From Gimesia maris (GTDB taxonomy: Bacteria; Planctomycetota; Planctomycetia; Planctomycetales; Planctomycetaceae), in contig NZ_CP042910.1 in NCBI RefSeq assembly GCF_008298035.1, positions 4,417,001 to 4,481,000 of the forward strand: a stretch of DNA of 64,000 nucleotides, read 5' to 3'. The stretch's first letter is position 1. Each line of letters opens with the position of its first letter. Below the pieces are notes generated by a model, which was not told the DNA's origin, made no database searches, and saw nothing but the letters and a program-made list of their open reading frames with translations. This document shows, one piece after another, positions 55,188-63,895 of this stretch. The position numbers and the translations under genes are program-made.

Positions 55188-58157
55188 ATGACTGCGAAAC
55201 AAAGAATGTCAGACACTCTTTTCAAAATATGCAGAAACCCGTTATTGGCGTTGATGTTTTTGTGCTGTGTAAATGCGAATCCCGCCCGACTGCAGTCTGC
55301 ATCAGAAAAAACAGATTCCCTCGACGTCAAAGAATTATTGAAATCAGCTTATGAACATCAGCAGCATGGCCGCTATGAAGAATCGCGCGAAGTGTATGAC
55401 CAGGCAGCAAAACAACTGGGAGAAATCACACCGCAAACTGCAGAAGCGAATCTGAAATTACAACAGGGACTGATTGAACTGGATCGGCTGACGGGGAAGA
55501 CTAGCGCAGCCATCAAAAGGCTGGAGGCGGCGATTAAACAGACTCCCGACCAGCCGCTTCTGCACGCTGTCGGTGCGCGGCTCACATACGAAACGGGAGA
55601 ATACAACAAAGCTCACCAATATGTGGCCCGTGCGCTGGCTTTGGATTCTGATCAGCCGCTGGCCCACCTGATCCAGGCGCATCTGCTGACCGATGCTGGC
55701 AAAATTAATGAAGCCAATGAAGGCTATCGCTGGTTTGTCCGCTATTACAACCGGGCTCAACCTGAAGATGCGGAAACACTGCTGCAGATTGCGGAAGGGG
55801 CCACTCAGTACGCACGGTGGAACAGTGTGTCGCAGATCTTTACCTTTGTCATCAATACGGTCTGTCCGGATGCCCTGAAAGCCGATCCGCTGGCCTGGCA
55901 GGCTTCCTACATCAGTGGTTCGATTCTGCAGGAGAAATACAATCGTCCCCAGGCCGCGGACGAATTTACCGCCGCTCTGAAAATCAATCCCCGGGCGGCT
56001 GAAGTTTATGTTGCCCTCGCCTTTTCCGCAATTGAAAGCCATGATTTTGACCTGGCTGTCAAAATGATTAATCGGGCACTGGAAATTAATCCCCGGTCAA
56101 TCGACGCGCTGCTCACCCGCTGCGATCTGGAACTGATTAACGGTCAATATCAACAGGCGCTGAAAACGGCGCAGTCAGCAGCCGACATCAATGCCCGCAG
56201 CCAGCTGGTTCTCGCCAGACTGGCGGCCTGCTATCTGCTGCTGGATGGTGTTCCCGCTCGCGAATCCCTGGCGGAACTGTTTAATGCTGACGAAGATTCT
56301 GAAACGAAAACAACTTCATCCCGTTTTACGAAGCTCACTGTAGACCTGCTGAAACAAAATCCAAAACCGGGCTACTTTCTGTATGAACTGGCCCAGTTGA
56401 TGGAAATGAAACGTCGGTTTGTGTTTGCCGAATTCGCTTACCTGAAAACCATCAGCCTCATGCCTCAGCTTTCCGGTCCCAAATCTTCACTCGGGATGCT
56501 CTACATGCAGATGGGAAAAACAGAGCTGGCGCAGCAGACCTTGGACGAAGCATTCAAATCGGACCCTTACCATGTGCGCGTCAGCAATATGCGGAAAGTG
56601 CTCGGCGTCCTTGAGTCATACGGCGCCATCGTCACCGATCATTTTGTGATTCGTTACGATTCCAAGGCCGACGCGATCCTCGGTCAGTACATGGCGGATT
56701 ACCTGGAAGAGATCTACCCGGAACTCGCCGCACAGTTCGGATATGAGCCGCCGGGTAAAACGCAGTTTGAAATCTATCACGATGCCAAAGGGCTGGGCGC
56801 CCATCAGTGGTTCAGTGCCCGCATGATTGGCCTGCCCTGGATTCAGACCATCGGCGCTTCTACCGGGGCCGTTGTCGCGTTGACTTCACCGACGGCCATG
56901 AAAGAGCCCTTCAACTGGGCCAGTGTTCTCAAACATGAGCTGGTACATGTTTTTACCCTGCAGCAGACGAAATACAAAATTCCCCACTGGTTTACAGAAG
57001 CTTTGGCAGTACGCAGTGAAGGTAGCGCCCGCCCGCAGCGGTTCAACCAGTTGCTGGTCAAGCGTGTTCCAAAAGGAGAAATCTATTCGCTGGAAGAACT
57101 GGACGGCGTATTCGTCAGGCCCAAGTCATCGGAAAACTGGAATTTCGCTTACTGCCAGAGCCTGCTGTGTGCCGACTTTATGGTGGAAGAATTCGGCGAA
57201 GACGCATTGAAAAAGCTGCTGACGTCGTATCAGAACCAGCGTTCCACAGAGGAAGCGGTGAAAGAGTGTTTTCAAATCAGTCTCGAAGAATTTGAGAAGC
57301 GTTATCATGCCTATCTGAAAAAAATCACCGCATCCCTGAAAGGTTACCGGACAGAATCAACACGCAGTTTCAAGGAACTGCAGAAAGATTACGAAGCGGA
57401 TCAAAAAAACCTGGCTCTGGCCGGCGAATACGCAGCCAATCTGCTGTCTCGTCGCAAAAAACAGGAGGCACGGGAACTGGCTCAATCGGTTCTGAGTCGA
57501 AATCCGGCACAACCACAGGCCGCTCTGACCATCGCTCGACTGGAACTGCTTTCCGAAGATCTCCCCGCTGCCCTGGCGATTATGCAACCTGCATTGAAAG
57601 CGAAAACAGACGATGTCGAACTGCTGGGTCTCGCAGGAAAAATCCTGCTGAAACAGAAACAGTATCCGGAAGCATTAGCCATTTACGAAGCGGCTCACAA
57701 AAAATATCCTTATAAGACGGAATGGCTGCAGGGACTGGCGATCATCTATCGCCACCTGACAGAAGATCATAAACAGAAAGAAGCACTGTTAAAACTGGTC
57801 CACCTGGATCCCACTGATGTAGACAGTATGCAGGAGTTAATGTATCTGTATCAGAGTGAAGGAGACCTGAAAGAGACACTTCACTGGGGCCAGGCGGCGC
57901 TGCAGATCGATGTGCTGGACCCGGAGACCCATGAATGCCTGGCAGAGACGGCGTTGAAGCTGAAGCAACCTGAACTGGCGATTCGCGAATATCGTGTTCT
58001 GCTGCAGCTCGACGGAAAAAACACGGAAGCCCGCTACCAACTGGCGAATGCCTTATTTGAAAGCGGAAAAAAACAGGAAGCGGAAACCGAAGTCGAGCAA
58101 CTGTTAAAACTGAATCCCGATCATGCAGCAGGCAGAGAATTAAAAGCCAAACTTTAG
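55188..58157 (+). CDS. TPR-repeat protein with embedded peptidase-MA-like metalloprotease domain
   Basis: A 989-residue exported protein. A hydrophobic N-terminal segment (about 17-32) acts as signal or anchor. Residues ~45-480 are TPR repeats (QHGRYEESREVYDQAAKQLG; EYNKAHQYVARALALD; QAADEFTAALKINPRA). A gluzincin-type metallopeptidase domain follows at about 490-700, with zinc motif HELVH at 583-587 and a second glutamate in HWFTEAL (Glu604). From ~720 to the end there are more TPRs. Zinc ligands are intact, so proteolysis is plausible; the TPRs probably bind substrate or partners. An ATG at 55206 is an alternative start. Confidence 0.87.
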   Translation: MTAKQRMSDTLFKICRNPLLALMFLCCVNANPARLQSASEKTDSLDVKELLKSAYEHQQHGRYEESREVYDQAAKQLGEITPQTAEANLKLQQGLIELDRLTGKTSAAIKRLEAAIKQTPDQPLLHAVGARLTYETGEYNKAHQYVARALALDSDQPLAHLIQAHLLTDAGKINEANEGYRWFVRYYNRAQPEDAETLLQIAEGATQYARWNSVSQIFTFVINTVCPDALKADPLAWQASYISGSILQEKYNRPQAADEFTAALKINPRAAEVYVALAFSAIESHDFDLAVKMINRALEINPRSIDALLTRCDLELINGQYQQALKTAQSAADINARSQLVLARLAACYLLLDGVPARESLAELFNADEDSETKTTSSRFTKLTVDLLKQNPKPGYFLYELAQLMEMKRRFVFAEFAYLKTISLMPQLSGPKSSLGMLYMQMGKTELAQQTLDEAFKSDPYHVRVSNMRKVLGVLESYGAIVTDHFVIRYDSKADAILGQYMADYLEEIYPELAAQFGYEPPGKTQFEIYHDAKGLGAHQWFSARMIGLPWIQTIGASTGAVVALTSPTAMKEPFNWASVLKHELVHVFTLQQTKYKIPHWFTEALAVRSEGSARPQRFNQLLVKRVPKGEIYSLEELDGVFVRPKSSENWNFAYCQSLLCADFMVEEFGEDALKKLLTSYQNQRSTEEAVKECFQISLEEFEKRYHAYLKKITASLKGYRTESTRSFKELQKDYEADQKNLALAGEYAANLLSRRKKQEARELAQSVLSRNPAQPQAALTIARLELLSEDLPAALAIMQPALKAKTDDVELLGLAGKILLKQKQYPEALAIYEAAHKKYPYKTEWLQGLAIIYRHLTEDHKQKEALLKLVHLDPTDVDSMQELMYLYQSEGDLKETLHWGQAALQIDVLDPETHECLAETALKLKQPELAIREYRVLLQLDGKNTEARYQLANALFESGKKQEAETEVEQLLKLNPDHAAGRELKAKL

Positions 58158-58195
58158 ACTGTAAAATCCCAGCACACTGAATTAAAGGAACCCTT

Positions 58196-58564
58196 GTGAG
58201 CGAAACGCCCCAGCCCCCCTCTTCAGCCTCTACCAATGAGGGTAAGCAACAGCAGAATGCCTTGTCGTTGTCTGACTTTCAGTCGGTGATCCATAAGATG
58301 TTCTACGAAAAAGATCAGTCGCGGGGCATTGAAGGGACCTTTATGTGGTTCATGGAAGAGGTGGGAGAATTATCCTCGGCGCTGCGGGATAATACGGACC
58401 GGGAGAATCTGGAAGAGGAATTCGCCGATGTGCTGGCCTGGCTGGCGACCATGGCGAATGTTGCGGGAGTGGATCTGGAACAGGCGGTATCCCGCAAGTA
58501 TGTTCAGGGCTGCCCCCGCTGTCATCAGATCGTTTGTACCTGTGATCTGGCCTGGAAGCCCTGA
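58196..58564 (+). CDS. MazG-like nucleotide pyrophosphohydrolase with C-terminal Cys4 tail
   Basis: Cytoplasmic all-alpha NTP pyrophosphohydrolase of 122 residues, one MazG domain. The start is a GTG with AAAGGAA 6 bases upstream. Metal-binding acidic residues are in place: Glu54, Glu55 and Glu58 (MEEVGELSSAL), then Glu75 and Asp78 (EEFADVLAWL). The C-terminus adds Cys106, Cys109, Cys114 and Cys116 (GCPRCHQIVCTC), which looks like a small zinc site. It would hydrolyse non-canonical or excess NTPs to the monophosphates. It follows the TPR/peptidase gene by 38 bases. Confidence 0.9.
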   Translation: MSETPQPPSSASTNEGKQQQNALSLSDFQSVIHKMFYEKDQSRGIEGTFMWFMEEVGELSSALRDNTDRENLEEEFADVLAWLATMANVAGVDLEQAVSRKYVQGCPRCHQIVCTCDLAWKP

Positions 58565-58768
58565 AACGTAAATGCGATTCCCATAAAGATTTGAGTCATA
58601 AAGATTGACACTGCTTCACTGTAGAATTTAGACTGGAGTCATGCGTGGAAAGTAGTGACTCCTGATTCCTGTCAGCAATTATCTCTCATCTCAGATTGCT
58701 ATCGCATCACTATGGTAAAATATTGCGCAGATGATTCTCGTAATTCGGTAAGACATCACATTAATCAC

Positions 58769-60484
58769 ATGTTGAAGGTGTGGATGCCTGCTCTGGTTCT
58801 ATGCAGCCTGATTCCGGCGATCGTTCACGCACAACCCCCCCAGGCAGAAATCGATGCTGCCATACAGCGCGGTGTGGCATTTTTGAAAAATACTCCTGAT
58901 TATGGCCGCAGTGGTCTGAATGCATTTGTAGCTTACACACTCCTGAAAACAGGCGAGTCACCTGATTCACCCTATATTCAGAATTGCGTCAAGAATATAT
59001 TGGCCGACCATAATCAGAAAAATGAAAAAGGGGAAATAATCTACCAGCCGGGGCGTGACTACAATTATTGCGCGGGAGTCCAGTTGATGGTTCTCGAAGC
59101 GATCGACCCGGAAAAATATCAGACAGAGATTCAGACCACTGTGGATTTCCTCATCAGGACGCAACACTCTACCGGCAGCTGGTATTATCCAGGTAACAAT
59201 CCGCACAATGGTGATACCAGTATTACTCAATATGCCATTCTGGGACTCTGGGCTGCGGAACGTGCCGGAGTACAGTGTCCCACTGCAGTCTGGGATAAGG
59301 CAGCACGCTGGCATTTGACAACCCAGCTGCGAGATGGAGGATTTGGTTACCATCCGGCTTCACCTTCCGAAGCGACAGCCAAACACACCATGGGGGTCGC
59401 CGGCACGGGCAGCCTGTATGTAATCTCCCTGATGCTTTACCCCGAGGGAAAACCGCGCACGGCCGACAATCCCCAGACGGGGAGCATCAGAAAAAAACGA
59501 TTTGGTTTTCTGGAGAAAGTCGAACTGGCAGAAAAGCCAGTTGGCAATGAAAAGAACCTGATTACCAAACCGAATATTCCATTAAGTGCAATCGAAAATG
59601 CGAAATCAAAAGGGGGAGACTGGGTCATTAGGAATTACAACATCCGTAACCCAACCGGTTGGCCCATTTATTACCTGTATGGACTGGAACGAATCGCTGC
59701 GCTGGCAGATGCTAAAAAACTGGGACCGCACGACTGGTATGCGGATGGAGCCCAACAGCTGCTCACGACCCAGCGCGATGACGGCAGCTGGTATGGAGTA
59801 GGGAACATTTCTCCTTCCACCTGCCTGGCGATTATTTTTCTTTCCAAGGCAACCGGAAAAACGTTACACCGAAAGTATCAACCTGAACCGGTCGGATCCG
59901 GACTGCTGGCAGGAGGCAGAGGTCTGCCCAAAAACCTTGCAGAAGTTCAGATGCGAAACGGCAAAGTGGAAAGTAAATCACTGTCCGGCGATCTCACTGA
60001 GCTGCTGGCACAACTCGAAGATCCTGCGAATGCTGATCTGGAAGCCACCCAGGAATCACTGATCGAAACCATCACCCTGGGTGATCGCGAGAAACTGATC
60101 CAGCAGAAAGAACGCGTGTTGAAACTGATCGATGCCCGCTCACCCGATGTCCGCAGAACCGCGATCTGGGCGCTGGCGCGTACCAATGATTTTACTGTGG
60201 CACCGCGGCTGATTGATGCGTTGAAAGATCCCGATTTAGGCGTACGCATTGAAGCGCGAAATGGTCTCTGTACTCTCAGCCGAAAAATCAGAGGGCTGGG
60301 AATGCCCGAAGATCCACTGGCAGACACTCTGGAAAGCCTGGATGAAAAAGAACGGATTCAGATTGTCAATCAGTGGTCAGATGAAACAGCAAAACGCTGG
60401 CAGAAATGGTATAACAGCATCAAACCCTTTGAAGAAAAATTCAACCTCTACGAAGTGCTCAACCAGCTCCCCGCGTCGAAATAA
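58769..60484 (+). CDS. Prenyltransferase/squalene-cyclase-fold protein with HEAT repeats, exported
   Basis: A 571-residue exported protein from the ATG at 58769, chosen because a signal peptide follows directly (to about residue 22, VHA|QP); the frame runs upstream to a GTG at 58655. Residues ~25-400 form an alpha/alpha toroid of the terpenoid-cyclase/prenyltransferase type, with repeats TQHSTGSWYYPG, TTQLRDGGFGYHP and TTQRDDGSWYGVG. The C-terminal ~150 residues have a HEAT-like pattern (DARSPDVRRTAIWALARTND; PDLGVRIEARNGL). The catalytic DxDD motif of squalene cyclases was not seen, so a binding or scaffold role is likely. It precedes the ExbB/ExbD module by 38 bases. Confidence 0.85.
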   Translation: MLKVWMPALVLCSLIPAIVHAQPPQAEIDAAIQRGVAFLKNTPDYGRSGLNAFVAYTLLKTGESPDSPYIQNCVKNILADHNQKNEKGEIIYQPGRDYNYCAGVQLMVLEAIDPEKYQTEIQTTVDFLIRTQHSTGSWYYPGNNPHNGDTSITQYAILGLWAAERAGVQCPTAVWDKAARWHLTTQLRDGGFGYHPASPSEATAKHTMGVAGTGSLYVISLMLYPEGKPRTADNPQTGSIRKKRFGFLEKVELAEKPVGNEKNLITKPNIPLSAIENAKSKGGDWVIRNYNIRNPTGWPIYYLYGLERIAALADAKKLGPHDWYADGAQQLLTTQRDDGSWYGVGNISPSTCLAIIFLSKATGKTLHRKYQPEPVGSGLLAGGRGLPKNLAEVQMRNGKVESKSLSGDLTELLAQLEDPANADLEATQESLIETITLGDREKLIQQKERVLKLIDARSPDVRRTAIWALARTNDFTVAPRLIDALKDPDLGVRIEARNGLCTLSRKIRGLGMPEDPLADTLESLDEKERIQIVNQWSDETAKRWQKWYNSIKPFEEKFNLYEVLNQLPASK

Positions 60485-60522
60485 CCTCAATCAATTCGTC
60501 TCCTAGAGATTCGCTACATACA

Positions 60523-61422
60523 ATGGCACAGGCACCACCACAAGAAGATCATCGCAAGTCGCCGGTCATGCGGGTTACCCAGTATGACCAGGTGAGTTCG
60601 TCGCTGATCGCAATTGTGCTGGCTTTGGTGATCGCTGTCCTCTGGCTCTCCATTGTCTGGTTCACCAATCGCCTGCCTCAGACCGAAAACGAAGTGGCTT
60701 TAGAGATGATTGACCTGTCGGGTGGAGCCGAAGATGGCTCGCCCGATGAGGAACTGCTGGTTGAATCGCCTGAAGATCCGGTTGATGATCCGTCCCAGGT
60801 TGATACCCCCAGCGAAGAAAACCAGGTAGAAGAGATGCTGGACAGCGTAGTTGAGCTGTCAGACAAAGCCACTCAGCAGGTACAACAGCAGATGCAAACC
60901 GATCTGACCAACTCGGGTAAAGTCGGGAGTGCTGCCGGCACAGGCAAACGGGCGCTGGGCTTTGGACCAGGCAAAAAAGGGCTGCCGCGCGAGCAGCGGT
61001 GGTTTATTAAATTCTCCGATCGTGGCTCTCTGATTGATTACGCCCGGCAACTGGATTATTTCAAAATCGAACTGGGGGCCCTGCTCCGCAGCGGCAAAAT
61101 GGTCTATCTCTCCAATCTGTCATCAGATAAACCCGTGACGCGTACTGCGTCTTCCGGAACCGACGAAAAACGACTCTACATGACCTGGCAGGGAGGCGAG
61201 CGCAGAACCAGCGATATCAGTCTCTTTAAAAAAGCCGGGCACGATGTGACCGGGGCCATCCTGTTTCACTTCTATCCCAAAGAGACAGAAAACCAGTTAC
61301 TGACGCAGGAAAAAAAGTATCGCAATAAGAACTTTGATGAAATCCGCAGAACCTATTTTACAGTTCGCGGAAATCGTTCCGGATACACCTTTGATGTGAC
61401 TCGACAAACTTATTTCCATTAA
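60523..61422 (+). CDS. Single-pass membrane protein of the ExbB/ExbD module, unknown function
   Basis: A 299-residue protein I do not recognise as a named family. One membrane helix at about 27-48, with the short N-terminus inside, is followed by an acidic Glu/Asp/Ser linker (50-110), a Gln/Gly-rich stretch (115-150) and a C-terminal folded domain of about 140 residues (LPREQRWFIKFSDRG to DVTRQTYFH). The layout (one helix, extended linker, terminal periplasmic domain) is that of a TonB-like transducer, but no TonB C-terminal motif is visible. It sits directly before the ExbB gene (22 bases), so it is probably the energised effector of this motor. Confidence 0.75.
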   Translation: MAQAPPQEDHRKSPVMRVTQYDQVSSSLIAIVLALVIAVLWLSIVWFTNRLPQTENEVALEMIDLSGGAEDGSPDEELLVESPEDPVDDPSQVDTPSEENQVEEMLDSVVELSDKATQQVQQQMQTDLTNSGKVGSAAGTGKRALGFGPGKKGLPREQRWFIKFSDRGSLIDYARQLDYFKIELGALLRSGKMVYLSNLSSDKPVTRTASSGTDEKRLYMTWQGGERRTSDISLFKKAGHDVTGAILFHFYPKETENQLLTQEKKYRNKNFDEIRRTYFTVRGNRSGYTFDVTRQTYFH

Positions 61423-61444
61423 ATGAGATAATCAGCAGGCAACT

Positions 61445-62101
61445 ATGAACTACTCCCTTGCTCCGATATTAAATGCCGCCGGAATTGCCATCTACGTATC
61501 ACTGGGTTTGACGGCTCTGTACGGTGTTTTCTGTGTGATTCTGCTGGTCAGGCAAATCTCACAAAAACGCTTTATGACACAAAATGCAGCGAATGAATTT
61601 CTCGATCAGATTCACGAAGACATCGAGAATAAAGATTATGAATCGGTAATCAACCTCTGCGATTCCCCCCCCTACTGGAGTAAGGCGGTCCCCCAGTTGA
61701 TTCTGGTAGCCATGGCGAACCTGGAACGTCCTGCGAAAAAACTCAGACAGATGCTCGCTGAAAAGTTTGAACGGGATATTCTGGCTGACCTCGAATATCG
61801 CATGTCCTGGATCAGTACGATTGTGAAAAGCGCCCCGATGCTCGGGCTGCTGGGAACCGTCATCGGGATGATCAACGCGTTTGACAAAATCGGCAACATG
61901 CAGGAATCAGGTGGCGATCCCAGCCAGCTGGCGGGGGAAATCAGTTTTGCCCTATTCACCACAGCCGCTGGTCTGGCAGTGGCGATTCCGCTGGTCATGG
62001 CAGGGGCATTAATCCATGTGAGAATCGGCAAACTTCAGGATTCGGTCCAGGAGCATACGGGCGAATTTCTCGAGATCCTGGAAGACTCTCGTAAGTCGTG
62101 A
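61445..62101 (+). CDS. MotA/TolQ/ExbB proton-channel family protein
   Basis: A 218-residue ExbB-type channel subunit with three membrane helices (about 13-35, 115-140, 165-190) and a cytoplasmic loop between the first two. Conserved segments are KSAPMLGLLGTVIGMINAF in helix 2 and GEISFALFTTAAGLAVAIPLVM in helix 3. With the ExbD proteins downstream it would convert proton motive force into mechanical work on a periplasmic partner. Gaps to neighbours are about 20 bases, so it is in one operon. Confidence 0.93.
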   Translation: MNYSLAPILNAAGIAIYVSLGLTALYGVFCVILLVRQISQKRFMTQNAANEFLDQIHEDIENKDYESVINLCDSPPYWSKAVPQLILVAMANLERPAKKLRQMLAEKFERDILADLEYRMSWISTIVKSAPMLGLLGTVIGMINAFDKIGNMQESGGDPSQLAGEISFALFTTAAGLAVAIPLVMAGALIHVRIGKLQDSVQEHTGEFLEILEDSRKS

Positions 62102-62121
62102 TTCACTAAGGTATACAGAAC

Positions 62122-62598
62122 ATGGCGCGTAAGAAATCATTATTTAACGGCGATTCCGATGGCTGGAAGAAGCGTCCGGCTGCCGGAGCGGGTAACGACC
62201 TCGACATCACGCCGATGATCGATGTCACATTCCTGCTGTTGATTTTTTTCATGGTCACTTCAACCATGCAGGCCACCCAGGATTCTGATGTCCCCGTTGC
62301 CCGCCACGGTGTCGGCGTCGATACGCGGGGTTCCACCATTGTCCTGGTTCACAATGATGGAAACGGACTCAACGGTCAAAGTGTCATCGAGTTGAAAGAA
62401 GCTGGCGGCGCAACCGAAGTCTCGCTGGATGAACTGACGGCTCGCGTTCGCGAACGTGTGCAGAACGGGGTCATGGATGTCATTATCAAAGCGGATCGTG
62501 GTGTTCCGCATGGATTTGTACAGGAGGTCACACGCGCCGTGACCGAAGTGGATGGCGTGAAATTTTATATTGGAATTGAAGAGAAGAAAAACAACTGA
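62122..62598 (+). CDS. ExbD/TolR-family protein
   Basis: A 158-residue ExbD-type stator partner: a cytoplasmic basic N-terminus, one membrane helix at about 31-51 in DITPMIDVTFLLLIFFMVT with the proton-carrying Asp34, then a periplasmic domain of about 105 residues ending IGIEEKKNN. The essential acidic residue is present. First of two ExbD-type genes in this operon; the second is the zinc-ribbon fusion at 62667. Confidence 0.93.
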   Translation: MARKKSLFNGDSDGWKKRPAAGAGNDLDITPMIDVTFLLLIFFMVTSTMQATQDSDVPVARHGVGVDTRGSTIVLVHNDGNGLNGQSVIELKEAGGATEVSLDELTARVRERVQNGVMDVIIKADRGVPHGFVQEVTRAVTEVDGVKFYIGIEEKKNN

Positions 62599-62666
62599 TT
62601 TTTCAGCGGGAAAGAACGTAATACAGATGAGAACACTCCTACAGGTACTCAAATACTGAATCTCAT

Positions 62667-63830
62667 ATGCCAATCAAGTTTTATTGTAAAAAGTGTGGTC
62701 AAAGGCTGAGCATTACCAGCAAAAGAGCGGGTAAGGCTGTCGCCTGTCCTGCGTGCCGAAGCCGGATCACCATACCATTTGAGAGCGAGGACAAGCGCAC
62801 TGATCCGCCGACAACGGCTCCCGCTGCGGAAGAACCACCAGTCCCCCCTCGCAAAAAACATCCAGAGACTGTCCCCACTCCTGCCGCAGACACTCCTCTG
62901 GATGAAGAACAGGACCAGCTACTACACGACCTGGACGACCTGGGGCCGATCGGCGAAAGCTGGGACGAACTGCTCGCCGGTGACTGGGAACAGGAACCAG
63001 AATCGTTCCCGCAGCCTGAGCCCGTCGTTTCTGACGAGTTGAAAGAACCTGAACCTCCTGTGGAAGAGGAGTCGCCTCAACTTGAATCTTCTCCCGTAGA
63101 GTTTTTTGAAGAAGAAGTGGAGCAGGTAGAGGAAGTCGATGATACTTTCGCTGCCGAGCCGGAGACTGAACCAGTCGCGGAGAGTGAACCAGCGGTATCT
63201 CCGGAAGTGATGGATCCGAAAATCCCACTCGAATCAGTGCCCGAAGCTGTCTCCAGTGAAATCGTACGTGAGCCTGAAGAATCAGCTGTTTCTCCCATTG
63301 CATCAACAGAGACAGCCCCAGAGACTGCGACGGCTGTTAAAAAGTATTTTCCCCCCGAAGAAGACGATGAGGACGACGACGATGGTTTCTCAATCCGTTC
63401 TGCCGATTCCGAATTTGAAGAGATGGATCTGACGCCGATGGTCGATGTCACGTTTCTGCTGTTGATCTTTTTTATGATCACCGCTTCGTTCAGTCTGCAG
63501 AAAAGCATTCAGGTGCCACCACCCAATCCGGACGAGGATGGCGTCTCCCAATCCCTGCAGACACTGGATGACTTCCGGGAAGAATCCATCATCGTCGAGA
63601 TCGACAATAATAACGGTATTTATGTAGACGACACCAAACTCTCCAATCCTGCTGAAATTGTCCAGGCGATTCTGGACCGGCGCGACGCGGACGGAAAACC
63701 AAAATCAGAACTGGTACTCAGTGCGCATAAAGCAGCGCGACATGAAACGGTGGTCGCGGTTGTGGATGCAGCGAATGAAGTCGGGATGCAAAAAATCCGG
63801 CTCGCCTCTTACAAGGGGCCTGAAGACTGA
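62667..63830 (+). CDS. Zinc-ribbon - acidic linker - ExbD fusion protein
   Basis: A 387-residue protein of unusual build. Residues 4-36 form a four-Cys ribbon (CKKC at 7-10, CPAC at 27-30). Residues ~40-245 are a disordered-looking linker very rich in Glu, Pro, Ser and Val, ending in an acidic EEDDEDDDDG run. Residues ~250-387 are a complete ExbD unit: MDLTPMVDVTFLLLIFFMIT with Asp260 in the membrane helix, then a periplasmic domain. The topology places the ribbon and linker in the cytoplasm. The second ExbD in the operon, it may form a heteromeric stator with the 62122 product. The ribbon could recruit a cytoplasmic partner. Confidence 0.88.
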   Translation: MPIKFYCKKCGQRLSITSKRAGKAVACPACRSRITIPFESEDKRTDPPTTAPAAEEPPVPPRKKHPETVPTPAADTPLDEEQDQLLHDLDDLGPIGESWDELLAGDWEQEPESFPQPEPVVSDELKEPEPPVEEESPQLESSPVEFFEEEVEQVEEVDDTFAAEPETEPVAESEPAVSPEVMDPKIPLESVPEAVSSEIVREPEESAVSPIASTETAPETATAVKKYFPPEEDDEDDDDGFSIRSADSEFEEMDLTPMVDVTFLLLIFFMITASFSLQKSIQVPPPNPDEDGVSQSLQTLDDFREESIIVEIDNNNGIYVDDTKLSNPAEIVQAILDRRDADGKPKSELVLSAHKAARHETVVAVVDAANEVGMQKIRLASYKGPED

Positions 63831-63895
63831 TCCGTATCAGTCAGAACACTCCTGCAATGCACGCCTATGACCTTCAAAAAAGATAAGTATCTGAA

